Below are positions 53,670 to 62,156 of a stretch of DNA of 64,000 nt, one piece after another. The stretch comes from Pedobacter sp. HDW13 (GTDB lineage Bacteria > Bacteroidota > Bacteroidia > Sphingobacteriales > Sphingobacteriaceae). Numbering within the stretch: the first letter of the stretch is position 1; each line of letters begins with the position of its first letter. The notes under the pieces were generated by a model that saw only the letters and a program-made list of their open reading frames with translations, was not told where the DNA came from and made no database searches. The DNA lies in NCBI RefSeq assembly GCF_011303555.1, contig NZ_CP049868.1:3286001-3350000 (forward strand), in the 5' to 3' direction. The position numbers were made by a program, and so were the translations under genes.

Positions 53670-53750
53670 GATTTAAGGTGTAGAGCTTGCCTTAAAAGTA
53701 GTTTATTTTTAAAGCAAGCTGATTTAGCCTTAAATTTTTATCGAAACCTT

Positions 53751-54551
53751 ATGCCGTTCCAAACAGGACATCTATTATTTATTGCCTTCATATCGCTTAT
53801 TTCGTGTTGCCTGATTATGGCTTTGGTTTGGCTATGGGCAAAAAAGATCAGAAATGCAGGTGTTGTTGATGTGTTTTGGGCATTAAATTTCCCGGTAATT
53901 ACCATTATTACTTTCTTTTTATCCGATGGTTTTGAACCGCGCAAAATTTTAATCTGTGGTATGTTCCTTTTGGCTGAGCTGCGGCTGGGTGTTCACCTGT
54001 GGCAACGTGTTATTGGTCATTTAAACGAAGAAGAAGGGCGGTACCAGCAGCTGCGTAAGGAATGGGGTGATAAAGCCGACCGCAATTTTTTTGTGTTTTT
54101 TCAGTTTCAGGCTATTTCCAATGTTATTTTAGCCATACCATTCTTTATTGTTACTGCAAACCCCTCACAAACCATTTCTATTTTAGAATACCTTGGCGCA
54201 GGGATATGGGTTATTGCTTTTTTTGGAGAAATGATTGCCGATAGGCAGCTGGCCGAATTTAAAAAGGATCCCAAAAACAAAGGGCAGGTATGCAATACTG
54301 GCTTATGGCATTATAGCCGCCATCCCAATTATTTTTTCGAATGGGTAATCTGGCTCGCTTATTTTGTTTTTGCCCTCGCATCGCCCTGGGGCGTACTGGC
54401 CATTATTAGTCCGGCCATTATTTTATATTTATTAACCCGGGTTACAGGTGTGCCAAATAATGAAGAACAAAACCTGCGCAGCAAACCAGCAGCTTATAAA
54501 AAGTATCAGGAAACAACGAGTGCCTTTTTTCCGTGGAGAAAAAAGAGGTGA
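53751..54551 (+). CDS. DUF1295 (steroid 5-alpha-reductase-like) membrane protein
   Basis: A 266-aa integral membrane protein with about six hydrophobic spans. The family signature is near the C-terminus: NTGLWHYSRHPNYFFEWVIWL (about 182-202), which in relatives binds NADPH and quinone- or steroid-like double bonds. DUF1295 proteins are related to isoprenylcysteine methyltransferases and steroid 5-alpha reductases and commonly sit beside cyclopropane-synthase-like genes. It may reduce or rearrange a fatty acyl double bond, but this is not shown. Gap to the DUF1475 gene is 81 bases. Confidence 0.88.
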   Translation: MPFQTGHLLFIAFISLISCCLIMALVWLWAKKIRNAGVVDVFWALNFPVITIITFFLSDGFEPRKILICGMFLLAELRLGVHLWQRVIGHLNEEEGRYQQLRKEWGDKADRNFFVFFQFQAISNVILAIPFFIVTANPSQTISILEYLGAGIWVIAFFGEMIADRQLAEFKKDPKNKGQVCNTGLWHYSRHPNYFFEWVIWLAYFVFALASPWGVLAIISPAIILYLLTRVTGVPNNEEQNLRSKPAAYKKYQETTSAFFPWRKKR

Positions 54552-54552
54552 G

Positions 54553-54634
54553 ATGGAAAACGTAAAATGGATGATGGACCTTACGGTCTGCAAATCCATC
54601 ATCCACTTTAAATCGTACATCTACCATTTTCCAT
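54553..54634. repeat. Nested inverted repeat with ATGGATGATGGA core
   Basis: The arms AAAATGGATGATGGA (54564-54578) and TCCATCATCCACTTT (54595-54609) pair with one mismatch. An inner GACC/GGTC hairpin sits in the loop, and outer ATGGAAAA (54553-54560) pairs with TTTTCCAT (54627-54634). It fills the gap between the DUF1295 and first methyltransferase genes. Related words occur at 55740 and 59507. Confidence 0.75.
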
Positions 54635-54667
54635 ATTACATCAACCATCTTACATTATTCCATTTAT

Positions 54668-55699
54668 ATGTGGTACGATAAACTTTTAGAAAACGATAAA
54701 CTTCCGGATGCAGCCTTGCGTATCGGTATCAGAAAATTATGCAAACAACGCCTGGATGATGAAACCCTGGGTGATGAAGAATTACAGCAGGAAAAATTTA
54801 TGGACCTGGTTGCCGAATTAAAGCAATCGCCAATTGCTGTAAATACCGCCGATGCGAACGAGCAGCATTACGAATTGCCTACTGAGTTTTTTCAGTATTG
54901 TTTGGGCAAAAACCTAAAATACAGCAGCGGTTACTGGAAACCTGGGGTGAAAGATATTGATACCTCTGAAGATGATATGCTGGCTTTAACCTGTAAAAGA
55001 GCCGGTTTGCAAGATGGCCAGAATGTGCTGGAGCTGGGCTGCGGCTGGGGCTCACTTTCGCTTTATATGGCGGCTAAGTTTCCTAGAAGCACTTTTACGG
55101 TAGTATCTAATTCTGCTACACAAAAGGTTTTTATCGATAAAACTGCAAAAGAACGGGGTATTGATAACCTGACTGTTTTAACGGCTGACATGAATACCTT
55201 TACCATTGCCGATACATTTGACCGTGTTGTTTCTGTAGAAATGTTTGAGCACATGCGTAACTACAAATTTTTGCTCAACAAAGTGGCTTCTCTTCTAAAA
55301 CCTGATGGAAAGCTCTTTGTACACATATTTACTCACAAAACACTGGCTTACAAATTTGAAGTAATTGATGAAACCGACTGGATGAGCAAATACTTTTTTA
55401 CCGGTGGCATTATGCCGTCGAACCACCTGTTTTTTTATTTCAACGATGATTTAAAGATTGATAAACATTGGGTGGTAAACGGAACCAATTACGGTAAAAC
55501 ATCCGAAGCCTGGTTAAGCAATATGGACAAGCACAAAAAAGAAATTATGCCCATCTTCGAAAATACGTATGGTAAAGACCAGGCTGTAAAGTGGTGGGTG
55601 TACTGGCGCTTGTTTTACATGTCGTGCGCCGAACTTTTTAATTACAATAAAGGAAACGAATGGATGGTGTGCCATTATTTGTTCGAAAAAAACGGGTGA
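54668..55699 (+). CDS. Cyclopropane-fatty-acyl-phospholipid synthase-like methyltransferase 1
   Basis: A 343-aa SAM-dependent methyltransferase. The SAM motif ELGCGWG is at 122-128. The region before it reads KYSSGYW (about 84-90) where canonical Cfa has YSCAYW, so the bicarbonate-binding Cys is replaced by Ser. The FEH (EMFEHMRNY) and FVHIFTH histidines are kept, and so is a C-terminal MSCAELF cysteine. Its N-terminal 65 residues are short and helical, and overall it resembles the coclaurine/phosphobase-like branch more than E. coli Cfa. It probably methylates an unsaturated acyl chain, or possibly another small lipid. It is followed by a flavin oxidoreductase. Confidence 0.88.
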   Translation: MWYDKLLENDKLPDAALRIGIRKLCKQRLDDETLGDEELQQEKFMDLVAELKQSPIAVNTADANEQHYELPTEFFQYCLGKNLKYSSGYWKPGVKDIDTSEDDMLALTCKRAGLQDGQNVLELGCGWGSLSLYMAAKFPRSTFTVVSNSATQKVFIDKTAKERGIDNLTVLTADMNTFTIADTFDRVVSVEMFEHMRNYKFLLNKVASLLKPDGKLFVHIFTHKTLAYKFEVIDETDWMSKYFFTGGIMPSNHLFFYFNDDLKIDKHWVVNGTNYGKTSEAWLSNMDKHKKEIMPIFENTYGKDQAVKWWVYWRLFYMSCAELFNYNKGNEWMVCHYLFEKNG

Positions 55700-55822
55700 A
55701 GTAAGCGGTAAAATGTGAGGTGGATAATAGAGACAGCGATACGCCATGATCCATCTTACATTGTCCATCATCCATGATTCACCTTACATCATCCATTTTC
55801 CATCTTACATATTTACTGCCTC
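55700..55822. repeat. Intergenic array of CATCATCCAT / CATCTTACAT words
   Basis: This 120-base gap has several partial copies of the words CCATCTTACAT and TCATCCAT, also found in the 54.6 kb element. The tandem flavour (GATCCATCTTACATTG, CCATCATCCATGA, TTCACCTTACATCAT, TTCCATCTTACATAT) suggests local duplication. No ORF is credible. It lies between methyltransferase 1 and the flavin oxidoreductase. Confidence 0.6.
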
Positions 55823-57070
55823 ATGAAAACACTCGCCATTATAGGCTCCGGAATAGCAGGAATGGGTTGCGCCCATAAACTGCAACATCAATATAATATC
55901 ACCCTGTTTGAGGAACTGGATTATATTGGTGGCCATACCAATACGATTACACTCGAAGAAGATGGCCGGCCCATTTATCTCGACAGTGGTTTTATGGTTT
56001 TTAATTACCAAACCTACCCAAACCTCACTGAGCTATTCGGCGAAATTGACGCACCTGTTATCAAAACAGATATGTCTTTCAGCGTTCAGTTTCTGCCAAA
56101 AAAGTTAGAATATAGTGGTTCAAGTTTAAACCACTTGTTTGCGCAGCGTAAAAACCTGTTCAATATTCCTTATTTAAAAATGTTGATGCAGATTAACCGT
56201 TTCAACAAAGAAAGTGTAGAAATTCTGGATAAACCCGAATATCAGGATTATTCGATCGGTAAATTCTTTAAGGAGTTTGGTTATAGCGATGAGATGCTCT
56301 GGCAATACCTTATCCCCATGAGTGCGGCTGTTTGGAGTGCCCCGATGGAACAGATTTTGGATTTTCCGGCCGTAACGCTTATCCGTTTCTTTAAAAACCA
56401 TGGGTTTTTAGGCTTAAATACCCAGCATCAGTGGTATACCTTGCAAAACGGGAGTCAGGCTTATCGCGAAAAACTCATAGCGCCTTTTCGTGAGCGGATT
56501 AAAACCAACACCAAAATTGTTGCGGTAAAACGGCAGGAAAATGGCAGGGTTGAAGTAGAAACAGCTAAGGGAGAAAAATTTGAATACGATAAGGTGATTA
56601 TGGCTAGCCATGCCGATCAGACTTTCGAAATTGTAAAGGATAAAACCGACTTAGAAACAGCATTAATTTCGAAATTCAAATACCAGTTAAATAAGGCCGT
56701 TGTACATACTGATGAAGCACAGATGCCTAAAGCAAAACTAGCCTGGAGCAGCTGGAATTACCGGGTAGAAAAACAGGGCGATAAATTATTGCCAAGCACC
56801 ATTTACTGGATGAACAGTTTGCAGGGCGTTTCTAAAAAGCAGGATTACTTTGTTTCCATTAATCCAACCGAAACATTAAACCCGGAAAAGGTTATCAAAG
56901 AGATTGATTATCACCACCCGCTGTTCGATGTACCGGCTATGCAGGCGCAAGAATCGCTTCACAAACTAAATGAAAGCGGACCTGTTTATTACTGTGGCAG
57001 CTATTTTAAATATGGTTTCCACGAAGATGCTTATAAGAGTGCGGTGGATTTGTGCAGGAATCTTCTCTAA
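55823..57070 (+). CDS. FAD-dependent oxidoreductase (amine oxidase-like)
   Basis: A 415-aa flavoprotein. The N-terminal dinucleotide motif GSGIAG is at residues 8-13, and the acidic residue at the end of strand 2 is in TLFEELDYIGGHTNT. The fold is that of the NAD(P)-binding, amine-oxidase-related desaturase/dehydrogenase group. Relatives beside Cfa-like genes are thought to act on fatty acyl chains. In the furan-fatty-acid pathway of Rhodobacter, a flavin dehydrogenase works together with a Cfa-like methyltransferase on vaccenate. A similar role here is inference. It is in the middle of the cluster, 123 bases after methyltransferase 1. Confidence 0.9.
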   Translation: MKTLAIIGSGIAGMGCAHKLQHQYNITLFEELDYIGGHTNTITLEEDGRPIYLDSGFMVFNYQTYPNLTELFGEIDAPVIKTDMSFSVQFLPKKLEYSGSSLNHLFAQRKNLFNIPYLKMLMQINRFNKESVEILDKPEYQDYSIGKFFKEFGYSDEMLWQYLIPMSAAVWSAPMEQILDFPAVTLIRFFKNHGFLGLNTQHQWYTLQNGSQAYREKLIAPFRERIKTNTKIVAVKRQENGRVEVETAKGEKFEYDKVIMASHADQTFEIVKDKTDLETALISKFKYQLNKAVVHTDEAQMPKAKLAWSSWNYRVEKQGDKLLPSTIYWMNSLQGVSKKQDYFVSINPTETLNPEKVIKEIDYHHPLFDVPAMQAQESLHKLNESGPVYYCGSYFKYGFHEDAYKSAVDLCRNLL

Positions 57071-57080
57071 AACGATTGTT

Positions 57081-57110
57081 GTTTCGATCCGGTAGCTATC
57101 GGATCGAAAC
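57081..57110. repeat. Perfect hairpin, GTTTCGATCCG arms
   Basis: GTTTCGATCCG (57081-57091) and CGGATCGAAAC (57100-57110) pair perfectly over 11 bp around an 8-base loop, ten bases after the flavin gene stop. No T run follows. It may be a terminator-like or REP-type element. Confidence 0.7.
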
Positions 57111-57204
57111 GTAGTGAAAGGCCTGCCCGTTGCAGTCGGCGAGAGTCGGCTATTTAGATTTCTGGGCTGCGTTGCACTCCGGTACCATTGACAAACGCGC
57201 TAGA

Positions 57205-57315
57205 AGAATCGTCATTTCGACTGGAGCCGGCCGGTTTTTCACCGGTGGCGGAATGGAGAAATCTATAGAGACAGATTTCTCGACTCCGTTGCACTGCGCT
57301 CGAAATGACGACCCG
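57205..57315. repeat. Dispersed palindromic repeat (CGTCATTTCGA family), second complete copy
   Basis: Outer arms CGTCATTTCGA (57210-57220) and TCGAAATGACG (57300-57310), inner arms GAGAAATCT (57256-57264) and AGATTTCTC (57273-57281). The interior between left outer and inner arms is longer than at 33878 and holds GGCCGG and ACCGGT blocks, so copies share arms but differ inside. Confidence 0.85.
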
Positions 57316-57418
57316 AAGGGCTGTCACTAATATTGATTTTTATCCAATAAATTAATCCTCGAAATGACGGGTGAGTAGAATGGTTAACAACGATAAAATT
57401 TTGTAAATTGTAGTAACA

Positions 57419-58222
57419 ATGGGATTTACCTCCAGTATATTCACTGCCAAAGTGATGCATCATCGCTTGGCACCCAAAAAACATTCTTTTTGGTACAACA
57501 TTTATATGTTTTACATCGATCTGGATGAGCTGGATTTGCTTGCTCAGAAATTACGCTGGTTTAGCTACAACAAGTTTAATCTCTTTTCCTTTCGCGATAG
57601 TGAGCACCTGCAGCTGCCTAAGGAAAATCCTGATAAAACGAAAAATACCCGCCAGCATTTAGTAGATTATTTATTGGAAAATGGGGTAGATGGTAGCGGA
57701 CTTAAAATAAAGCTGCTCACCAACCTCAATGTTTTGGGCTATAATTTCAACCCGGTTTCATTTTATTATTGTTTTGATCAATTGGATAATCCGGTGTGTT
57801 GTGTGGCAGAAATCAGCAATACTTACCGCGAAATGAAGCTGTTTTTCTTCGGGAAAGACGAATTGCATGGCGATACCTTTAAAAAAATAACAACAAAATA
57901 TTTTTATGTATCGCCATTTATCGATCATGACAATGTTTTCGATTTTAAACTGAAGGTACCTGCTGATAAACTCGATATTGAAATTGATGATCTGGATAAG
58001 GCAGGTAACCGTTTTTTTATCAGCACTTTAAAAGGCGAAAGGAAGTTGTTAACAAACCGGAGTATGTTAAAGTATTTCTTTGCGATACCATTAATTCCGC
58101 TGCAGGTTATGGGCATGATTCATTGGCAGGCACTGAAGCTTTGGTTAAAAAAGATACCTTTTCATCCTAAAGCCAAAAACCCTCAGCTGCAACGTAACGT
58201 ATATAAGCCATATAAACCTTAA
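57419..58222 (+). CDS. DUF1365 family protein
   Basis: A 267-aa protein of the DUF1365 family, with no signal peptide. Family features include the N-terminal FTAKVMHHRLAPKKHSF, YNIYMFYIDLDEL, KLLTNLNVLGYNFNPVSFYYCF and the KIPFHPKAKNP end. It typically sits between a flavin oxidoreductase and a cyclopropane-synthase-like gene, as here, and is believed to belong to the same lipid pathway, but its biochemistry is unknown. It starts 26 bases ahead of methyltransferase 2, clearly the same transcript. Confidence 0.93.
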   Translation: MGFTSSIFTAKVMHHRLAPKKHSFWYNIYMFYIDLDELDLLAQKLRWFSYNKFNLFSFRDSEHLQLPKENPDKTKNTRQHLVDYLLENGVDGSGLKIKLLTNLNVLGYNFNPVSFYYCFDQLDNPVCCVAEISNTYREMKLFFFGKDELHGDTFKKITTKYFYVSPFIDHDNVFDFKLKVPADKLDIEIDDLDKAGNRFFISTLKGERKLLTNRSMLKYFFAIPLIPLQVMGMIHWQALKLWLKKIPFHPKAKNPQLQRNVYKPYKP

Positions 58223-58247
58223 ACAAACAGATTTAAAGATATAGATT

Positions 58248-59486
58248 ATGAATACGCTTGTCGCTACCAGAACATCAACCGGGTTTTTCGAAAAAGTGGT
58301 GCTAAATGCACTTTCTAAAATGACTTTAGGGAAACTGGAACTTTCGATGCCAAATGGAGAAATTTTGGTTTTTGGCAATGGAGAACATAAAATTGAGGCC
58401 AATATCCAGGTTAACCATCCCGATTTTTTTAAATCGATAGCACTTTATGGCGATATTGGTTTTGGTGAGGCCTACACCGATGGACTTTGGGATACCACAA
58501 ACATTACCAATGTTATTAAATGGGTTATCCTCAATATCGAAAATGCACCTTCGATTACTGGAAGTAAGGTTAAATCGTTTGCTTTGGGTCTGCTGAAATG
58601 GGTAAACAAAATTTACCACGTAAAGCGGGCAAACACATTGGCCGGATCCCGGAAAAATATTTCGGAACATTACGATTTGAACAACGATTTCTTTGCTACA
58701 TTTTTAGATAAGACCATGACTTACTCGAGCGGTTATTTTCTTAATGAAAATACCACTTTAGAAGAATCGCAATATGCCAAGTACGATAGGTTGGCCAAAC
58801 AACTGAAAATTAAAGCTACTGATCATGTTTTGGAAATTGGCAGCGGCTGGGGTGGGAACGCCATCTTTCTGGCCAAAAAATATGGCTGCAAAGTTACCTC
58901 GGTTACCATTTCTAAAGAACAGCAGAAATTGGCCCAGGAGCGGGTTTATGCCGAAAAACTCGAAGATAGAGTGTCGGTTATTATTCAAGATTACCGCAAA
59001 ATTACCGGAACTTTTGATAAGATTGTATCGATTGAAATGCTCGAAGCTGTTGGACACCAATACCTGGAAGCCTATTTTGAAAAATGCCAGGAACTTTTAA
59101 AACCCGATGGTATTTTCGCTTTTCAGGTAATTACCTCGCCCGATAGCCGCTATGATAAATTGCGCACCGGGGTAGACTGGATACAGAAACATATATTTCC
59201 GGGTTCTCTTTTGCCATCGGTTGCAGCTATGAATAAAGCAATAAACGAAACCGGTGATTTGACACTTGTTGATTTAAAAGACATGGGGTTGGATTACGCG
59301 CGTACACTTCACTTATGGTTTATAGAATTTAATAAAAACCTCGATAAGGTTAAGACCCTTGGTTTCGGCGAAACTTTTATCCGCAAATGGAATTATTATT
59401 TAAACTATTGCGAAGCTGCCTTTGCCATGCGCAATATCAATGTAATGCAGATGGTGTACTCAAGACCAAATAATACTGGAAGATAA
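58248..59486 (+). CDS. Cyclopropane-fatty-acyl-phospholipid synthase-like methyltransferase 2
   Basis: A 412-aa enzyme with canonical Cfa architecture: N-terminal domain (about 1-125), lid motif HYDLNNDFF (141-149), YSSGYF (159-164), SAM motif LEIGSGWGG (195-203), SVTISKEQQ, and the C-terminal YLNYCEAAF with the conserved Cys. Compared from memory with E. coli Cfa, the bicarbonate ligands are altered: Cys139 to Ser in YSSGYF, His266 to Gln in AFQVIT, Tyr317 to Phe in HLWFIEF, while the Glu239 equivalent is kept. That suggests a changed reaction outcome, such as simple methylation of the double bond, rather than ring closure. It closes the cluster and a terminator follows. Confidence 0.93.
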   Translation: MNTLVATRTSTGFFEKVVLNALSKMTLGKLELSMPNGEILVFGNGEHKIEANIQVNHPDFFKSIALYGDIGFGEAYTDGLWDTTNITNVIKWVILNIENAPSITGSKVKSFALGLLKWVNKIYHVKRANTLAGSRKNISEHYDLNNDFFATFLDKTMTYSSGYFLNENTTLEESQYAKYDRLAKQLKIKATDHVLEIGSGWGGNAIFLAKKYGCKVTSVTISKEQQKLAQERVYAEKLEDRVSVIIQDYRKITGTFDKIVSIEMLEAVGHQYLEAYFEKCQELLKPDGIFAFQVITSPDSRYDKLRTGVDWIQKHIFPGSLLPSVAAMNKAINETGDLTLVDLKDMGLDYARTLHLWFIEFNKNLDKVKTLGFGETFIRKWNYYLNYCEAAFAMRNINVMQMVYSRPNNTGR

Positions 59487-59506
59487 GTAAAGCCTTTACT
59501 TAAAAT

Positions 59507-59546
59507 AAAATGGATGATGGGAAATGATTTCTATCATCCATTTTTT
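59507..59546 (+). terminator. Rho-independent terminator at the end of the lipid cluster
   Basis: AAAATGGATGAT (59507-59518) pairs perfectly with ATCATCCATTTT (59533-59544), then a T run. The stem shares the ATGGATGAT core with the repeats at 54.6 and 55.7 kb, so that repeat may have been recruited as, or derived from, a terminator. Confidence 0.85.
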
Positions 59547-59720
59547 GCATTATATACAGTCTCTTCCTACTTAGGTGTTTATCTTAATCAGTAGTTTTAT
59601 TTTTACCGATAAAAGAACGATCTTTGCCGACCAAATTAAACTACTCACGTAAAAAGTATGGCGTAAAATTGTAACAATATGCAATTTGCACAGACTAATT
59701 ACAAAAGACTAACTCCTAAC

Positions 59721-62156
59721 ATGAAAAAACTGCTACTATTAACCCTCACCCTTGGACTATTTTTTAAAGTGCATGCCCAGTTTCCTGCTGGTGGCTTTGG
59801 TGGGGGAGCAAAAAAAACAACTGTTACCGGTCGTATCACCGCCGTTATATTAGACTCATTAACTAAAAAACCTATTGATTACGCAACTGTATCGTTAATT
59901 AACGCAAAAGACAATAAATCGGTTAACGGTGGTGTTACCGATGAGAAAGGGAAATTAACCCTGCAAAACGTATCACCCGATGCTTATAAATTGATGATTG
60001 GTTTTATGGGCTACAAAACCAAAACGATATTGGTTACTACTACGCCTGCCAAACCCGATAACAATATCGGTACCATTTATATTTCTTCTACAGAGAATGC
60101 TTTGGCTGATGTTCAGGTACAAGGTACCAAAGCGGTTATCGAAAATAAAATAGATAGGATGGTGTACAATGCAGAAGCAGATGGTACTAACGCCGGTGGC
60201 GATGCAACAGATGTAATGCGTAAAGTACCCATGCTTTCGGTAGATATTAATGGCAATGTGCAGCTTCGTGGTGGAGCCGTTCGTGTATTAATTAATGGTA
60301 AACCATCTGGTACCATGGCCAGCAGCGTTGCTGATGCGTTAAAGATGATCCCTGCCGAGCAGATTAAAAGCGTGGAGGTAATTACCAGTCCATCGGCTAA
60401 ATACGATGCGGAAGGATCAGGTGGTATCATCAACATCATTACCAAAAAATCAAATGCACAAGGTGTGAGTGGAACCGTTAATGCTTCGGCAGGTACCCGC
60501 CAAAATAATGGTGCATTTAACTTAACTGCTAAAACTGGTCGATTGAGTGTAAATACCGCCCTGGGTGGAAACTTTGCCTATGCTCAAAATTCTCGTGTTG
60601 TTATATCCAATATTACACGGGTTGATAATGTTATTGTAAACAATGTTATGCAAGATGGTTATTCGAAATGGAGCAGGGAAGGTTTAAACGGAAGTTTAGG
60701 GGTAGATTATGATTTTAATGCCTACAATAACATCAGCTCAAATGTAAAATTTAATAGCTTTTCTAATGGTGGCCCTGGCAAATCATCGTTCATTACAAAC
60801 GGTGTTGAGCTAACAAATATCAGTGATATGGACATGACTTTCAGAAACATGGATTGGAATGTCGATTACAAAAAAACAACTAAAAAAGAAGGAGAGGAAT
60901 TTTCAATTTCAGGCCAGTTATCTACAGGAAGAACCCCACAAAACTTTAGCAACACTTTTATCCCTGCAGGCGCCACAACAGGAAACCTTGTTGAAAGAAG
61001 CAATACCAGTAAAAACAATGAGTATACTATTCAAAGCGATTATACCTATCCGTTTACCAAATCTTCAATTTTAGAAGTTGGTGCCAAAGGGATTTTCCGA
61101 ACCATTAAGAGTCAGTTCGATGTATCGGCCCAGGATTTTGATTACAGTCAGGATGTTGCCGCAGCTTACGGTGTAATGAGTTTCAATCTGACTAAAAAGT
61201 TGAAATTTAAAGGCGGATTAAGGGCGGAATATACATCAATTAGCTTCAACACCCAGGCTAACGGTATTCAAAAAAACGATTATCTGAACTTGTTCCCAAG
61301 TGCAATTTTATCTGAAACCTTAAAGGGAAATGCAACCTTAAAATTAAGTTACAATCGCCGTTTGCAAAGACCAGGTCAGAATTACTTAAATCCTTTCCTT
61401 AACGATAGTAATCCAATTAATCTGCAACAGGGAAATCCTTACCTAAGCCCCGAGTTGAGCGATAACTTAGAGCTAGGTTACAGTACTTATATTAAGGGAT
61501 CAGTGATTAATGCATCTGTATTTTACCGCCGAACAGGTGGCGTAATTGAGAGCTCCTTAGCTACAAATAGTGCTGGTACGCCATTAACAACCTTTATTAA
61601 TGTTGGTAACAGCCAGACTTACGGCTTCAATTTATTCGGTTCCTACAATCCTAAACCTAAATGGACCTTAATGAGTAATATTGGATTAAACACCTACGAG
61701 GTAAATAATACCACTAATAACTTTAGCACCGGAACATTTTTAAACTATAATCTGTTTGCCCGCTCTGCTTACGGATTTGGTAAGGGTTACAATTTCGAAT
61801 TATTTGGTGTTGTAAATTCACCAAGAAGAACCTATCAGGGTAAAACCGATGCGATGATTTTTTATGGTGCTTCATTTAAAAAAGATATCCTGAATAAAAA
61901 GGGATCAATTGGTGTAAATACTTTAAATCCATTTACAAAAGATCTTCACATTCAAACGGTAAATAATTCTATCATGAATGCGGTAACCATTAACCAAAGC
62001 CAAAATATTTACTACCCGTTGCGTTCGTTTGGCGTAAACTTTAGCTATTCATTCGGTAAGCTTAAATTTACTGAAAAGAAAAAGATCAAAAACGATGATA
62101 TTAAGCAAGACCAACAACAAGGTGGCGGCGGAATGGGTGGTGGCGTTCAGCAATAA
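59721..62156 (+). CDS. TonB-dependent receptor family outer-membrane beta-barrel protein
   Basis: An 811-aa outer-membrane protein from ATG 59721, chosen because MKKLLLLTLTLGLFF opens a clear signal peptide. The in-frame ATG at 59679 would add 14 polar residues. A carboxypeptidase-regulatory-like domain (about 30-135) precedes a plug-like region (DVMRKVPMLSVDINGNVQLRGG, GSGGIINIITKKSN) and a barrel ending with a Gly/Met-rich tail (GGGGMGGGVQQ). It has no SusD partner. The ligand is unknown. It follows the lipid-cluster terminator by about 170 bases, so it is its own unit. Confidence 0.92.
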   Translation: MKKLLLLTLTLGLFFKVHAQFPAGGFGGGAKKTTVTGRITAVILDSLTKKPIDYATVSLINAKDNKSVNGGVTDEKGKLTLQNVSPDAYKLMIGFMGYKTKTILVTTTPAKPDNNIGTIYISSTENALADVQVQGTKAVIENKIDRMVYNAEADGTNAGGDATDVMRKVPMLSVDINGNVQLRGGAVRVLINGKPSGTMASSVADALKMIPAEQIKSVEVITSPSAKYDAEGSGGIINIITKKSNAQGVSGTVNASAGTRQNNGAFNLTAKTGRLSVNTALGGNFAYAQNSRVVISNITRVDNVIVNNVMQDGYSKWSREGLNGSLGVDYDFNAYNNISSNVKFNSFSNGGPGKSSFITNGVELTNISDMDMTFRNMDWNVDYKKTTKKEGEEFSISGQLSTGRTPQNFSNTFIPAGATTGNLVERSNTSKNNEYTIQSDYTYPFTKSSILEVGAKGIFRTIKSQFDVSAQDFDYSQDVAAAYGVMSFNLTKKLKFKGGLRAEYTSISFNTQANGIQKNDYLNLFPSAILSETLKGNATLKLSYNRRLQRPGQNYLNPFLNDSNPINLQQGNPYLSPELSDNLELGYSTYIKGSVINASVFYRRTGGVIESSLATNSAGTPLTTFINVGNSQTYGFNLFGSYNPKPKWTLMSNIGLNTYEVNNTTNNFSTGTFLNYNLFARSAYGFGKGYNFELFGVVNSPRRTYQGKTDAMIFYGASFKKDILNKKGSIGVNTLNPFTKDLHIQTVNNSIMNAVTINQSQNIYYPLRSFGVNFSYSFGKLKFTEKKKIKNDDIKQDQQQGGGGMGGGVQQ

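Larger units (their letters stand above)
57071..57418. other. Intergenic region packed with palindromes
   Basis: This gap of about 350 bases breaks up the cluster. It holds a perfect hairpin at 57081-57110, a complete CGTCATTTCGA-family repeat at 57205-57315 and another arm (TCGAAATGACG) at 57359-57369. A 66-codon plus-strand ORF at 57130-57330 runs through the repeats and is not a gene. The final 50 bases are the leader of the DUF1365 gene. Confidence 0.7.

Noticed and set aside
54448..54681. Plus-strand ORF of 77 codons at the DUF1295 end
   Set aside because: It overlaps the DUF1295 3-prime end in another frame and continues through the inverted repeat.
57130..57330. Plus-strand ORF of 66 codons between the flavin and DUF1365 genes
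   Set aside because: It runs through palindromic repeats and has the typical Arg/Ala/Ser look of translated repeats.
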